Source: Anderseniella sp963700885 (GTDB lineage Bacteria > Pseudomonadota > Alphaproteobacteria > Rhizobiales > Aestuariivirgaceae). From it: a stretch of 64,000 bases of DNA. The stretch covers positions 186,001 through 250,000 of the forward strand of contig CAVOZJ010000032.1 in the NCBI GenBank assembly GCA_963700885.1, written 5' to 3'. The notes under the pieces are model-generated. The model saw nothing but the letters and a program-made list of their open reading frames with translations, ran no database searches and was not told the origin of the DNA. Shown here piece after piece: positions 34,528 to 42,403 of this stretch (position 1 is the first letter of the stretch; each line of letters starts with the position of its first letter). The translations under genes and the position numbers were made by a program.

Positions 34528-35205
34528 ATGATAACCTCAACATTTCGTGCCATGCGTGATGTTCTTTCACCTGAATTCCGATCGATCCTGTGGAAAGCCA
34601 TCGGACTGACCTTGCTGGTCTTCGTTGGCGTAATGGCTGCACTGTGGATTGGCCGCGAGGCATTGCTGGTGTTGCCCTGGGCCTGGCTGGACGAAGTTAT
34701 CGCCGGAGCAGCCAGTCTCGTTCTGCTGGTGATATTCTTCTTTCTGATGGCGCCGGTAACGGCAATTTTTGCCGGCCTGTTTCTGGATACAGCCGCAGAC
34801 ATCGTTGAAATCAATCACTATCCGGATGATCCTGCGGGCAGTCCGCCGTCTGCGTGGTCATCCGCCCTGATGGGCTTGCAGTTCGGGTTGCTGGTGCTGG
34901 CGGTAAACATTGTTGTGCTTCCAGCCGTGTTCTTCGGCATTGGTGTCGCCATAATGCTGGCGGCAAATGCCTATCTGCTTGGCCGGGAGTATTTCACCAT
35001 GGTTGCCATGCGGCATATGCCGGCCAGGCAGGCAGTACAATTCAGAAAGGCCAATTCCGGTCGTGTGTGGGCAGCCGGGCTGGTGCCTGCGGGCCTCGCA
35101 CTGATCCCGTTTCTGAATATCCTCGTTCCGCTTTTCTCCACATCTTATTTTGTTCATATTTTTAAACAGATAGATGCAAATCAACAGATGGGGGAGGTGC
35201 CCTGA
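34528..35205 (+). CDS. EI24/CysZ-like integral membrane protein
   Basis: This 225-residue protein has about five to six hydrophobic segments (starting AIGLTLLVFVGVMAAL and ASLVLLVIFFFLMAPVTAIF), the family's PVTAIFAGLFLDTAADIVE motif, and AYLLGREYF. The C-terminal segment ends with STSYFVHIFKQ, as in EI24/CysZ proteins. CysZ is a sulfate uptake protein; whether this member transports sulfate is unknown, and no cys genes are nearby. Its end overlaps the nth 3' end by 25 bp, tail to tail. Confidence 0.83.
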   Translation: MITSTFRAMRDVLSPEFRSILWKAIGLTLLVFVGVMAALWIGREALLVLPWAWLDEVIAGAASLVLLVIFFFLMAPVTAIFAGLFLDTAADIVEINHYPDDPAGSPPSAWSSALMGLQFGLLVLAVNIVVLPAVFFGIGVAIMLAANAYLLGREYFTMVAMRHMPARQAVQFRKANSGRVWAAGLVPAGLALIPFLNILVPLFSTSYFVHIFKQIDANQQMGEVP

Positions 35206-35852
35206 ACGCTCTTTCCGGGAAACAGGCAGAGATCTGAAATCAGGCATCGTTCACACTCAGGTCTGCGTGCCTTGCAAATGTAGCGGCCATGCAGAATCAA
35301 CCAGTGATGCGCATGCAGCAGGTAGGCTTTGGGCACCGCTTTCAACAATCCCTGTTCAACAGCCAGAACGGTCTTGCCGGGTGCCAGACCAGCCCGGTTG
35401 GCCACTCTGAAAAGGTGTGTATCGACAGCGATTGTAGGTTGGCCAAAACAGATGTTCAAAACGACGTTGGCGGTCTTCCTGCCGACACCCGGCAGCGCTT
35501 CCAGCGCCTCCCGGTTATCAGGAACCACGCTATTGTGTTTCGCCACCAGGTCGCGCGACAGGGCAATGACGTTTTTCGCCTTGTTACGATAAAGCCCGAT
35601 GGTACGAATGTGTTCGCGTACCGCGTCTTCGCCAAGCCTCAGCATTTTCTCCGGAGTATCAGCGGCCTGAAACAACGCCCGTGTCGCCTTGTTGACACCC
35701 TCATCTGTTGCCTGTGCCGACAATACCACCGCTACCAGAAACGTGTATGTGTTAACCGACTCCAGTTCGCCTTTCGGGTCGGGATTGCTTGCAGAAAACC
35801 TCTGGAACACCTGTTCCACTTCTGCAGCGTTGAGCTTCTTGCGTCGCGCCAT
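35181..35852 (-). CDS. nth: Endonuclease III
   Basis: From ATG 35852 the protein has 223 residues. The helix-hairpin-helix EALPGVGRKTANVVL with catalytic Lys is followed by VDTHLFRVANR with catalytic Asp. A C-terminal 4Fe-4S loop of four cysteines is spaced 6-2-5 (CKARRPECERC, then ISDLC). The enzyme excises oxidised pyrimidines and nicks abasic sites. An upstream in-frame start would add 27 atypical residues. It is divergent from the DUF2244 gene, with which it is often associated in Rhizobiales. Confidence 0.95.
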   Translation of the reverse strand: MARRKKLNAAEVEQVFQRFSASNPDPKGELESVNTYTFLVAVVLSAQATDEGVNKATRALFQAADTPEKMLRLGEDAVREHIRTIGLYRNKAKNVIALSRDLVAKHNSVVPDNREALEALPGVGRKTANVVLNICFGQPTIAVDTHLFRVANRAGLAPGKTVLAVEQGLLKAVPKAYLLHAHHWLILHGRYICKARRPECERCLISDLCLFPGKSVQGTSPIC

Positions 35853-35910
35853 CGAATAATGCTCTCCTATGTTCTGCATCAACACAATCAAACTCTCCCG
35901 GTAATCCCCA

Positions 35911-36378
35911 GTGAAGCAAGCACCCGTCACCATTGAACTCTACCCCTATCGGTCATTATCCCGGAAAGGTTTCATCATCTTGATGACCGGTATTGCCACG
36001 GTCAGTTTTATTGCCGGTATAACATTCCTTTTGATGGGTGCATGGCCGGTGTTTGGTTTCTTCGGACTGGACGTGTTGCTAATCTGGTGGGCCATAAGTC
36101 GCAATTATCGTGACGCGGAGTGCCGCGAAAGAATATTCATCGGCCATGAGGAGATTACCATTACCCGAATGAAGGCCCGCAGACCTGACCAGACCCAACG
36201 GCTTGTCCGGGCCTGGGCAAAGGTTCGGCTCGAGGAAGATGTTGGCCGCGAGCTGATTGGCCGGTTGTTTCTGTCATCACGCAATATGGTGGCGGAAGTC
36301 GGCAGTTTCCTGGCGCCATATGATCGGAAGTCTCTGGCAGGCACACTCAAGGACATTCTCGCCCGGCCGCGCATATAG
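35911..36378 (+). CDS. DUF2244 membrane protein
   Basis: The 155-residue protein has two adjacent membrane helices (FIILMTGIATVSFIAGITFLL in part, then FFGLDVLLIWWAI) followed by a cytoplasmic beta-rich domain ending FLSSRNMVAEVGSFLAP. The start 'ELYPYRSLSRKGF' is the DUF2244 hallmark. No biochemical role is known. It lies between nth and an AraC-MGMT gene, a conserved neighbourhood hinting at, but not proving, a link to DNA repair. Confidence 0.87.
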   Translation: MKQAPVTIELYPYRSLSRKGFIILMTGIATVSFIAGITFLLMGAWPVFGFFGLDVLLIWWAISRNYRDAECRERIFIGHEEITITRMKARRPDQTQRLVRAWAKVRLEEDVGRELIGRLFLSSRNMVAEVGSFLAPYDRKSLAGTLKDILARPRI

Positions 36379-36553
36379 AGCCTTTCTTACCCGGATAGTA
36401 TCGCTTGACCGATTTTTCCGGGTTCGCTGGCAAGGCGCGGATGCCATCAAACGCTTCTGTCTGGGCAAAATGGCTCTAAAGGTCGTTTGCCTTGGTATTG
36501 GTCGTCCGTAAAACGGGTGGCCGTGGCTGCCAGCGTATTCTAGTATTTACACA

Positions 36554-37438
36554 GTGAAAGCAATAATTACGGGATCAGCCGTCATGTTACAGACCGTCCA
36601 GACCAGTGACTATGAACTTGTCCGCCGCACCATTGAATTTGTGTCGGAAAACTGGATTGATCATCCGTCACTGGATGAGATAGCCGGCAACGTCGGTGCC
36701 AGCCCTGATTCTGTTCAGCGCAGTTTCAACCGGTGGGCCGGCCTGACACCAAAGTCCTTCATGCAGGCAATTACTGTTGATCGCGCCAGGCAATTGCTGC
36801 AGGAATCAGCAACGGTGCTGGATACAGCCTATGAAGTGGGCCTGTCTGGTGCCGGGCGGTTGCACGACCTGTTCGTGACCCACGAGGGCATGCCACCCGG
36901 AATATACCGGGCCAGGGGTGCCGGCCTGACGATCACCTGGGGATGCCACTCATCGCCATTTGGAACTGCGGTGGTGTTGACCACCTTGCATGGGTTGGCG
37001 GGCCTGGCATTTGCGGACGAAGGTGGCGAGCAGTCTGCCTTTGAGGATATGGCCAAGCGCTGGCCACGTTCTGAGTACGTGCGCGATGACAAGGCAACGG
37101 CCGCCATGGCCAGGCGCATTTTCAACCGTGATGAATGGCGTCCTGATCAACCTTTGCGGATCGTCATGATCGGCACCGATTTTGAGATACGTGTCTGGGA
37201 AACGCTGTTGCGTATTCCGCTGGGCTCGGCGACCACTTACTCTGATGTGGCTGAAAAAATCGGCAGGCCAACAGCTTCGCGCGCGGTTGGCACCGCTGTT
37301 GGAAAAAACCCGATATCTTTTGTTGTGCCTTGTCACCGGGTATTGGGTAAGTCCGGCGGCCTGTGTGGTTACCACTGGGGACTGACCCGCAAGAAGGCCA
37401 TCCTCGGCTGGGAAGCCGGCACGGTTGGATATGCCTGA
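36554..37438 (+). CDS. ada: AraC-type regulator fused to O6-methylguanine-DNA methyltransferase (Ada-like)
   Basis: The 294-residue protein joins an AraC-type HTH region (about 20-118, with SLDEIAGNVGASPDSVQRSF) to a C-terminal alkyltransferase domain with the acceptor Cys260 in VPCHRVLG and the helix-turn-helix FEIRVWETLLRIPLGSATTY. It should remove methyl or alkyl groups from O6-guanine. The N-terminal zinc/Cys methylphosphotriester sensor of E. coli Ada is absent, so activation would have to work differently. A 175-bp gap before it holds no gene I can support. Confidence 0.92.
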   Translation: MKAIITGSAVMLQTVQTSDYELVRRTIEFVSENWIDHPSLDEIAGNVGASPDSVQRSFNRWAGLTPKSFMQAITVDRARQLLQESATVLDTAYEVGLSGAGRLHDLFVTHEGMPPGIYRARGAGLTITWGCHSSPFGTAVVLTTLHGLAGLAFADEGGEQSAFEDMAKRWPRSEYVRDDKATAAMARRIFNRDEWRPDQPLRIVMIGTDFEIRVWETLLRIPLGSATTYSDVAEKIGRPTASRAVGTAVGKNPISFVVPCHRVLGKSGGLCGYHWGLTRKKAILGWEAGTVGYA

Positions 37439-37478
37439 TTGCGGCTCAGGACGAGTGACATCAATGGAAAAAATCCAG

Positions 37479-37554
37479 CTAGAGCGACTTGGGTTCTCTT
37501 GAACTCATAAAGTTGCTCTGGCACTTTGGAATCGATCAAAAGCCATACTGATCT
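37479..37554 (+). repeat. Palindromic intergenic repeat, copy B (short form)
   Basis: This 76-bp copy lies between the convergent ada and gpmA genes. It has the first stem (TAGAGCGAC ... GTTGCTCTG) and the CACTTTGGAATCGATC middle, but about 28 bp are missing, removing one arm of the second palindrome. It is bounded by TA dinucleotides at both ends (CTAGAGC at the left, GATCTAAG at the right). Compare copies at 31967, 40748 and 42404. Confidence 0.8.
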
Positions 37555-37557
37555 AAG

Positions 37558-38178
37558 TCAGTCTTCCAGCACTTTTGAACTGGCGATGGTGCCATTGGCA
37601 TTCAGCCTGTAGATGATCGGTACACCTGTCGCGATTTCACGTTTCAGTATCTCTTTCGGGCTCAGGCCTTCCAGTGCCATGACCAGCGCGCGCAAGGAAT
37701 TGCCGTGTGCCGCAACAAGTACGGTTTTACCGTCGAGAACGTGTGGTTGGATTGCTTTCATGTAGTAGGGCAGGGAGCGCGCCAGGGTGTCGCGCAGGCT
37801 CTCGCCGCCAGGTGGTGCAACATCGTAGGACCTGCGCCAGATGTGCACCTGGTCTTCACCCCATTTTTTGCGCGCGTCATCCTTGTTCAGACCAGTCAGG
37901 TCGCCATAGTCGCGCTCATTCAGCGCCTGGTCGCGGGATGTCGGCAAATCTGCCTGACCCAGTTCTTCGAGCATGATGGAAAGGGTTTGCTGGGCCCTGT
38001 CGAGAACACTGGTGAAGGCCAGGTCAAAGACCAGGCCCAGTGCTTTCAGGTTGCGGCCAGCTGCATGGGCTTCTTCAACACCCTTCTCCGTCAGGCCGGG
38101 GTTTTTCCAGCCGGTGAAAAGGTTTTTCAGGTTCCATTCGCTTTGTCCGTGCCGGACGAGCACAAGAGTTCCGCTCAT
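37558..38178 (-). CDS. gpmA: 2,3-bisphosphoglycerate-dependent phosphoglycerate mutase
   Basis: With ATG 38178 the protein is 206 residues, matching the alphaproteobacterial short GpmA. It starts LVLVRHGQSEWNLKNLFTGW with the phospho-acceptor His10 and has ERDYGDLTGLNKDD and VAAHGNSLRALVMALEG with the second catalytic His. It interconverts 3- and 2-phosphoglycerate. An upstream start in the same frame would add 22 residues overlapping dapB, which is less likely. dapB lies immediately upstream on the same strand. Confidence 0.95.
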   Translation of the reverse strand: MSGTLVLVRHGQSEWNLKNLFTGWKNPGLTEKGVEEAHAAGRNLKALGLVFDLAFTSVLDRAQQTLSIMLEELGQADLPTSRDQALNERDYGDLTGLNKDDARKKWGEDQVHIWRRSYDVAPPGGESLRDTLARSLPYYMKAIQPHVLDGKTVLVAAHGNSLRALVMALEGLSPKEILKREIATGVPIIYRLNANGTIASSKVLED

Positions 38179-38221
38179 GTGAAATGTCGCTTTCTGGTTT
38201 GCAGGGTGTGAGGTCCTGACA

Positions 38222-39034
38222 CTAGTTGCCCGCATTGCGGCCAATCACATCTGTCATCGAGTAAAGTCCGGGTTTCTGATCATATGCCCACAATGCAGCC
38301 CTGATGGCTCCATTGGCAAATATCTCCCGCGATTCAGCCTTGTGAGATAGTTCAATTCGTTCAGATTGACCGGCAAATATCACGCTGTGATCACCAACCA
38401 CGCTGCCACCACGCAAACTCGCAAATCCGATATCACCTTCCTTGCGGACACCTGTATGACCGTCACGGCTGCGGACACTGTGTCCGGAAAGTTCAATGCC
38501 ACGCCCCTCGGCTGCAGCGTTTGCCAGCAGCAGGGCAGTGCCGGAAGGTGCATCGACCTTGTGGCGGTGATGCATCTCCACCACCTCAATATCGAAGCTC
38601 TCGTCAAGTGAAGCGGCAACCTGTCTGACGATCACAGCCAGAAGGTTCACACCCAGGCTCATATTGCCTGACTTGACGATGCGGGCATGATGGGAAGCTG
38701 CTTTTATGGCTGCTTCGTCAGTTGCGCTGAGGCCGGTCGTGCCGATGACGTGTACAATACGCGCCTGCGCCGCAATACCGGCCAGCGCCACACTTGCCGC
38801 CGGCACGGTGAAGTCAATTATGGCATCGGCTTTGACCAACACCGAAAGCGGGTCATCGGAAATGATGGCGTCAATATCGCCCAGCCCCGCAACGGCTCCC
38901 TGGTCCCGGCCGATCAGCGGCGAGCCTTTCGGTTCAAGGCCACCTGCAACTTCACATGAAGGATGAGCATGAATCAGTCGGGTAAGCGTCTGACCCATGC
39001 GCCCGCCGGCACCTGCAACTACAAGCTTGAGCAT
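38222..39034 (-). CDS. dapB: 4-hydroxy-tetrahydrodipicolinate reductase
   Basis: The 270-residue protein has the NAD(P)H-binding VVAGAGGRMGQTLTRLI, the IDFTVPAAS and VIGTTGLS strands, catalytic EMHHRHKVDAPSGTAL, and the C-terminal FANGAIRAALW. It reduces HTPA in lysine/diaminopimelate synthesis. ATG 39034 gives the usual N-terminus; an ATG two codons upstream is also in frame. Its upstream region was the landing site of the IS1380-family element, 66 bp from this start, so its promoter context may be altered. Confidence 0.95.
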   Translation of the reverse strand: MLKLVVAGAGGRMGQTLTRLIHAHPSCEVAGGLEPKGSPLIGRDQGAVAGLGDIDAIISDDPLSVLVKADAIIDFTVPAASVALAGIAAQARIVHVIGTTGLSATDEAAIKAASHHARIVKSGNMSLGVNLLAVIVRQVAASLDESFDIEVVEMHHRHKVDAPSGTALLLANAAAEGRGIELSGHSVRSRDGHTGVRKEGDIGFASLRGGSVVGDHSVIFAGQSERIELSHKAESREIFANGAIRAALWAYDQKPGLYSMTDVIGRNAGN

Positions 39035-39104
39035 TTTCAAAAGGCCCGTGCATTTGAAATGAACTTTGCCGAGTGTGATAACAGCGAACTGCGCAGATGC
39101 CTAG

Positions 39105-40747
39105 CCCGCATTTCTCACCATAGAAGGTGCATCGGCCCCACGAATCTGATAATATTCCTTTAGAACAAAGAGTTATCAGTTTCGAAAGCGGGGTCCGATG
39201 CAAACACAGTGTATCTCTGATCAGTTTGAATTTGAAGCCTTTAATGGCCGCCGTGTTGTTGCCGCTTTTGATGGCGGCGCAATCAGTTCCGATGCAGGTG
39301 CGTTGCTTCTTCGCCAAACTGACAAGGCGATTGATCTGTTCTCACGGGTAGCGGCATGTTTTAGGGACCATCGCAACCGGCAGCGCACGGTTCATGGTCT
39401 TGAAAGCATGGTTGGCCAGCGCATTGCCGGGATCGCGCTTGGCTATGAAGACATCAATGACCATGACGAGTTGCGCCATGATCCTGTGCTGGGAGTTTTG
39501 TCCGGCCGGGTTGAGCCGAAACGTTCCGATTGTGCGGGCCTTGCCGGCAAGTCGACACTGAACCGGCTGGAGCATGCCCCTGAGGGCCTGCCCGGGCGCT
39601 ATCACAGGATCACCCATGACGAGGCTGCGATTGAACACCTGTTCGTCGATCTGTTCGTGGAGGCGCATGGCAGGCCTCCAAAGCGGATTGTTCTTGATCT
39701 TGACGCCACCGATGACCGGCTGCACGGCCACCAGGAGGGGCGCTTCTTTCACGGCTATTATGATTGTTACTGCTACCTGCCGCTATACATCTTCTGCGGC
39801 CGCCAGTTGCTGGCGGCCAAACTGCGGCCAGCCAATATAGATGGTGCAGCCGGTGCGAAACAGGAGGTAGAACGCATCATCACCCGGATCCGGCAGTACT
39901 GGCCGGATACCGGCTTCCTGCTTCGGGCCGATTCCGGCTTTGCCCGGGAAGAGCTGATGGTCTGGTGCGAGCAAAACAAGGTGGATTATCTGTTTGGTCT
40001 TGCCCGCAACAGCAGGCTTGTGCAGTCCATCGGGAGCCACATGGCTGAGGCAAGGGCAGAGCATCTGGAAACCGGCAAACCGGCGCGCCGGTTTGCAGAC
40101 TTCATGTACTCGACCCTGAAAGGCTGGTCATGCCGCCGACGGGTCGTCGGCAAGGCGGAATGCCTGGCAAAGGGCGCCAATCCGAGGTTTGTGGTCACCT
40201 CCCTCAAGCCCGGACAGGCAGGCACACGCGAACTCTATGAGGACATCTACTGTGCCCGCGGCGAGATGGAGAACCGCATCAAGGAATGCCAGCTTGATCT
40301 TTATGCCGACCGCACCTCGACGCGAACCATGCGCGCAAACCAGTTGCGCCTGTGGTTCGCCTCGTTTGCCTATGTGCTGGTTGAAACACTCAGGCGCCTT
40401 GGTCTCAAACACACAAGACTTGAAAACGCCACCTGCGGCTCCATCCGCCTGAAGCTGCTCAAGCTCGGCGCAAGGGTCAAGCACTCCGTGCGCCGCATCA
40501 CTGTCTCCATGACCTCACAATGTCCCTATCAGGATGAGTTCGCACAGGCCCACGCCAGAATATGCGCTGCGGCGCCTCAAAGCCGCTGAACCTGAAACCC
40601 CTCCCGTCAACAACATGAGAAAATCCAGCCCAGACAAAACGCCGAAGCCACGGCGCGCAACTCTATGCGCATCTGCCAAACCCCGGGCAAGACACAAATA
40701 ATACACATCGATGAATTGACGAACCTATCCCTGGTGAGAAATGCGGG
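39105..40747 (+). mobile_element. IS1380-family insertion sequence
   Basis: The 1,643-bp element has matching ends: CCCGCATTTCTCACCA at 39105-39120 and its reverse complement at 40732-40747. It is flanked by CTAG on both sides (39101-39104 and 40748-40751), consistent with a 4-bp target duplication. It encodes one intact transposase. The right CTAG is also the first four bases of repeat copy C, so the element landed on the edge of that repeat. Perfect ends and an intact gene suggest recent insertion. Confidence 0.9.
39198..40589 (+). CDS. IS1380-family transposase
   Basis: The 463-residue DDE transposase begins with 'FEFEAFNGRRVVAAFDGGAISSDAG' (quoted in part), has GKSTLNRLE and IVLDLDATDDRLHG around the first catalytic Asp, then LLRADSGFAREELM with the second. 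ARGEMENRIKECQLDLYADR carries the catalytic Glu. These match IS1380. The frame is uninterrupted, so the transposase may be active. About 77 bp of element lie upstream and 158 bp downstream. Confidence 0.94.
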   Translation: MQTQCISDQFEFEAFNGRRVVAAFDGGAISSDAGALLLRQTDKAIDLFSRVAACFRDHRNRQRTVHGLESMVGQRIAGIALGYEDINDHDELRHDPVLGVLSGRVEPKRSDCAGLAGKSTLNRLEHAPEGLPGRYHRITHDEAAIEHLFVDLFVEAHGRPPKRIVLDLDATDDRLHGHQEGRFFHGYYDCYCYLPLYIFCGRQLLAAKLRPANIDGAAGAKQEVERIITRIRQYWPDTGFLLRADSGFAREELMVWCEQNKVDYLFGLARNSRLVQSIGSHMAEARAEHLETGKPARRFADFMYSTLKGWSCRRRVVGKAECLAKGANPRFVVTSLKPGQAGTRELYEDIYCARGEMENRIKECQLDLYADRTSTRTMRANQLRLWFASFAYVLVETLRRLGLKHTRLENATCGSIRLKLLKLGARVKHSVRRITVSMTSQCPYQDEFAQAHARICAAAPQSR

Positions 40748-40840
40748 CTAGAGCAACATGGATGCACTTGAACCCATAAAGTTGCTCTATCGCCTTGGAA
40801 TCGATCATCATGATCAAAAGCAACATGGGTTCACTTGACA
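40748..40840 (+). repeat. Palindromic intergenic repeat, copy C with partial tandem copy
   Basis: From the CTAG at 40748 to about 40816 the sequence matches the family. TAGAGCAAC and its exact complement GTTGCTCTA form the first stem. The middle CCTTGGAATCGATC follows, and the second palindrome is lost. AGCAACATGGGTTCACTTGA at 40819-40838 restarts the repeat as a truncated tandem copy. This and the IS1380 right end fill most of the 342-bp gap before the SRPBCC gene; nothing else is seen there. Confidence 0.78.
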
Positions 40841-40931
40841 CCGGACACTGCAGGCAGGTGCTTGCCGATGGACATTGACAGCACCAGCGGGCAGACTTGA
40901 GCCATCTGAGTGCAACAGGAAGTTGATTATT

Positions 40932-41354
40932 ATGTTGAATGTACACGAGTCTGCCGTTCTGAGTGCCAGTGCTGCCGAGGTTTGGCAGACAATTGGCGAG
41001 TTCGGAAGTCTTGCGGAGTGGCATCCTGCAGCCGTAACCTCAACCCTGGAAACACGCGGCCCAGACACGGTTCGTGTCATTAATATATCCGGTGGCGGCA
41101 TCCTGGTCGAAAAGCGCGAAGCCCATGATGATGCAGCAATGTCCCAGAGCTACTCCATCGTTGACGGCCCGTTGCCGGTCTCAGACTATTATTCGACCAT
41201 CAAGGTTACAGCCGGAGAAGACGGAACCAGCACCGTAGACTGGACTGGCCGTTTCAACGCTGCTGGTGCTGATGATGCGACAGCGTCAAAAATTGTTTCC
41301 GCGATTTACACAGCAGGTCTGTCCGCCCTCAAGAAGCGTTTTGGGGAAGGCTAG
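40932..41354 (+). CDS. SRPBCC-superfamily protein (PYR1-like ligand-binding fold)
   Basis: The 140-residue protein has the helix-grip pattern: LNVHESAVLSASAAEVWQTI, FGSLAEWHPA, and DYYSTIKV, plus a long C-terminal helix (ASKIVSAIYTAGLSALKKRF in part). The family holds hydrophobic ligands or acts as cyclases/START-like proteins; no function can be named. ATG 40932 follows GGAAG by about ten bases. The gene is boxed between an IS1380 element and an IS630 element whose insertion point is the gene's own TAG stop (CTAG), leaving the protein intact. Confidence 0.83.
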   Translation: MLNVHESAVLSASAAEVWQTIGEFGSLAEWHPAAVTSTLETRGPDTVRVINISGGGILVEKREAHDDAAMSQSYSIVDGPLPVSDYYSTIKVTAGEDGTSTVDWTGRFNAAGADDATASKIVSAIYTAGLSALKKRFGEG

Positions 41355-41366
41355 AGCACGATGTTT

Positions 41367-41993
41367 TTAGGTTTGTTTGTATCCCGCGTGAGTGAGGTAG
41401 TTTTCGCATTCTGCTTCGGTGAAGCTGCCGAGCAATTCGCCGATACATTGACAAACGGTATCGGGAGTACGGGCAGCAGCCTTTCGCAGGAGATGCTTGA
41501 GTTTTGCGAAAACCTGTTCGATGGGGTTCAGGTCCGGGGAATATTTGGGCAGGAAGAGTAGTTTGGCCTGGGCGCTGCGGATCATCTGGCGTACGGCCTT
41601 GCTCTTGTGGCTGCCCAGGTTGTCGGCAACGACGATATCGTCAGGCTTCAAGGTCGGTAGCAGGACTTTCTCAATGTAAATGCGAAAGCGCTCGCCATTG
41701 ATCGGGCCATCCAGCAGCCAGGGAGCATCGATGCGGTCGTGGCGTAGAGCGGCCAGGAAGGTCATGGTTTTCCAGTGGCCGTGTGTCACCTTGGCCAGCA
41801 GGCGCTCACCGCACGGCGCCCAGCCTCGAAGCGGCGCCATATTGGTTTTGGTCCAGGTCTCGTCGATGAAGACCAGACGGCCTGGATCGATCCGGCCCTG
41901 ATATTTTCGCCATTGTATCCGCCTGCGCGCCACATCGGGTCGATCCTGTTCACTGGCGTGAACAGTTTTTTTTATAACTGAGGTTCTCGGCAT
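41367..41993 (-). CDS. IS630-family transposase, catalytic (DDE) part
   Basis: This frame supplies the catalytic domain: VFIDETWTKTNM with the first Asp, DIVVADNLGSHKS with the second, and FLPKYSPDLNPIEQVFAKLK with the catalytic Glu. It overlaps the DNA-binding frame (41950-42363) at a run of eight A residues, where a shift of +1 (or -2), or transcript slippage, would join them. On its own it starts with an unlikely N-terminus, so it is probably only made as a fusion. Confidence 0.9.
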   Translation of the reverse strand: MPRTSVIKKTVHASEQDRPDVARRRIQWRKYQGRIDPGRLVFIDETWTKTNMAPLRGWAPCGERLLAKVTHGHWKTMTFLAALRHDRIDAPWLLDGPINGERFRIYIEKVLLPTLKPDDIVVADNLGSHKSKAVRQMIRSAQAKLLFLPKYSPDLNPIEQVFAKLKHLLRKAAARTPDTVCQCIGELLGSFTEAECENYLTHAGYKQT

Positions 41994-42363
41994 GGACGAA
42001 CTCCCACACCGCGCGATAATCCACTTTCAGGTCGCGTTCGGCCAATTCGGCAACAAGGCCGCGCAGTGTAAAGTCTCGCCGCTGACAGCGCTCAAGCAGC
42101 CAATCGCGGTATTCACCCCGGATCGCTCTGGGCTTGTGACCACCCATCTGGCCAGGCGCAACGCTGCCGGTATCGTGAAAACGGTTAACCCAGCCAATCG
42201 CCGTGCTGATCGCTACACCAAAACGCCTGGCCGCCGCACAACGCGACATTCCCTCCTGCAAAACCGCACAAACAACACGCTCACGTAGATCAATCGAATA
42301 AGGCTTACCCATTATTGCTGGCCTCCTTAACCAGTAACAAGGGTGAATCAGATTCGCAGACAA
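41950..42363 (-). CDS. IS630-family transposase, DNA-binding part
   Basis: The likely start is the ATG giving MGKPYSIDLRERVV (about 42312). The protein has a helix-turn-helix (GMSRCAAARRFGVAISTAIG) and a second winged-helix region ending AVWEFVHAENLSYKKN. These form the end-binding domain. The frame stops shortly after the A8 run. Fusion by frameshift to the catalytic frame is expected from other IS630 members with split frames. Confidence 0.88.
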   Translation of the reverse strand: MSANLIHPCYWLRRPAIMGKPYSIDLRERVVCAVLQEGMSRCAAARRFGVAISTAIGWVNRFHDTGSVAPGQMGGHKPRAIRGEYRDWLLERCQRRDFTLRGLVAELAERDLKVDYRAVWEFVHAENLSYKKNCSRQ

Positions 42364-42403
42364 ATGGGAATCCCCAAACGATTCTGGCTAAACACATCCC
42401 GCT

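Noticed and set aside
36379..36553. Possible small gene between the DUF2244 gene and ada
   Set aside because: The frames available are Arg/Cys-rich extensions from the gene upstream, lack ribosome sites and look non-coding.
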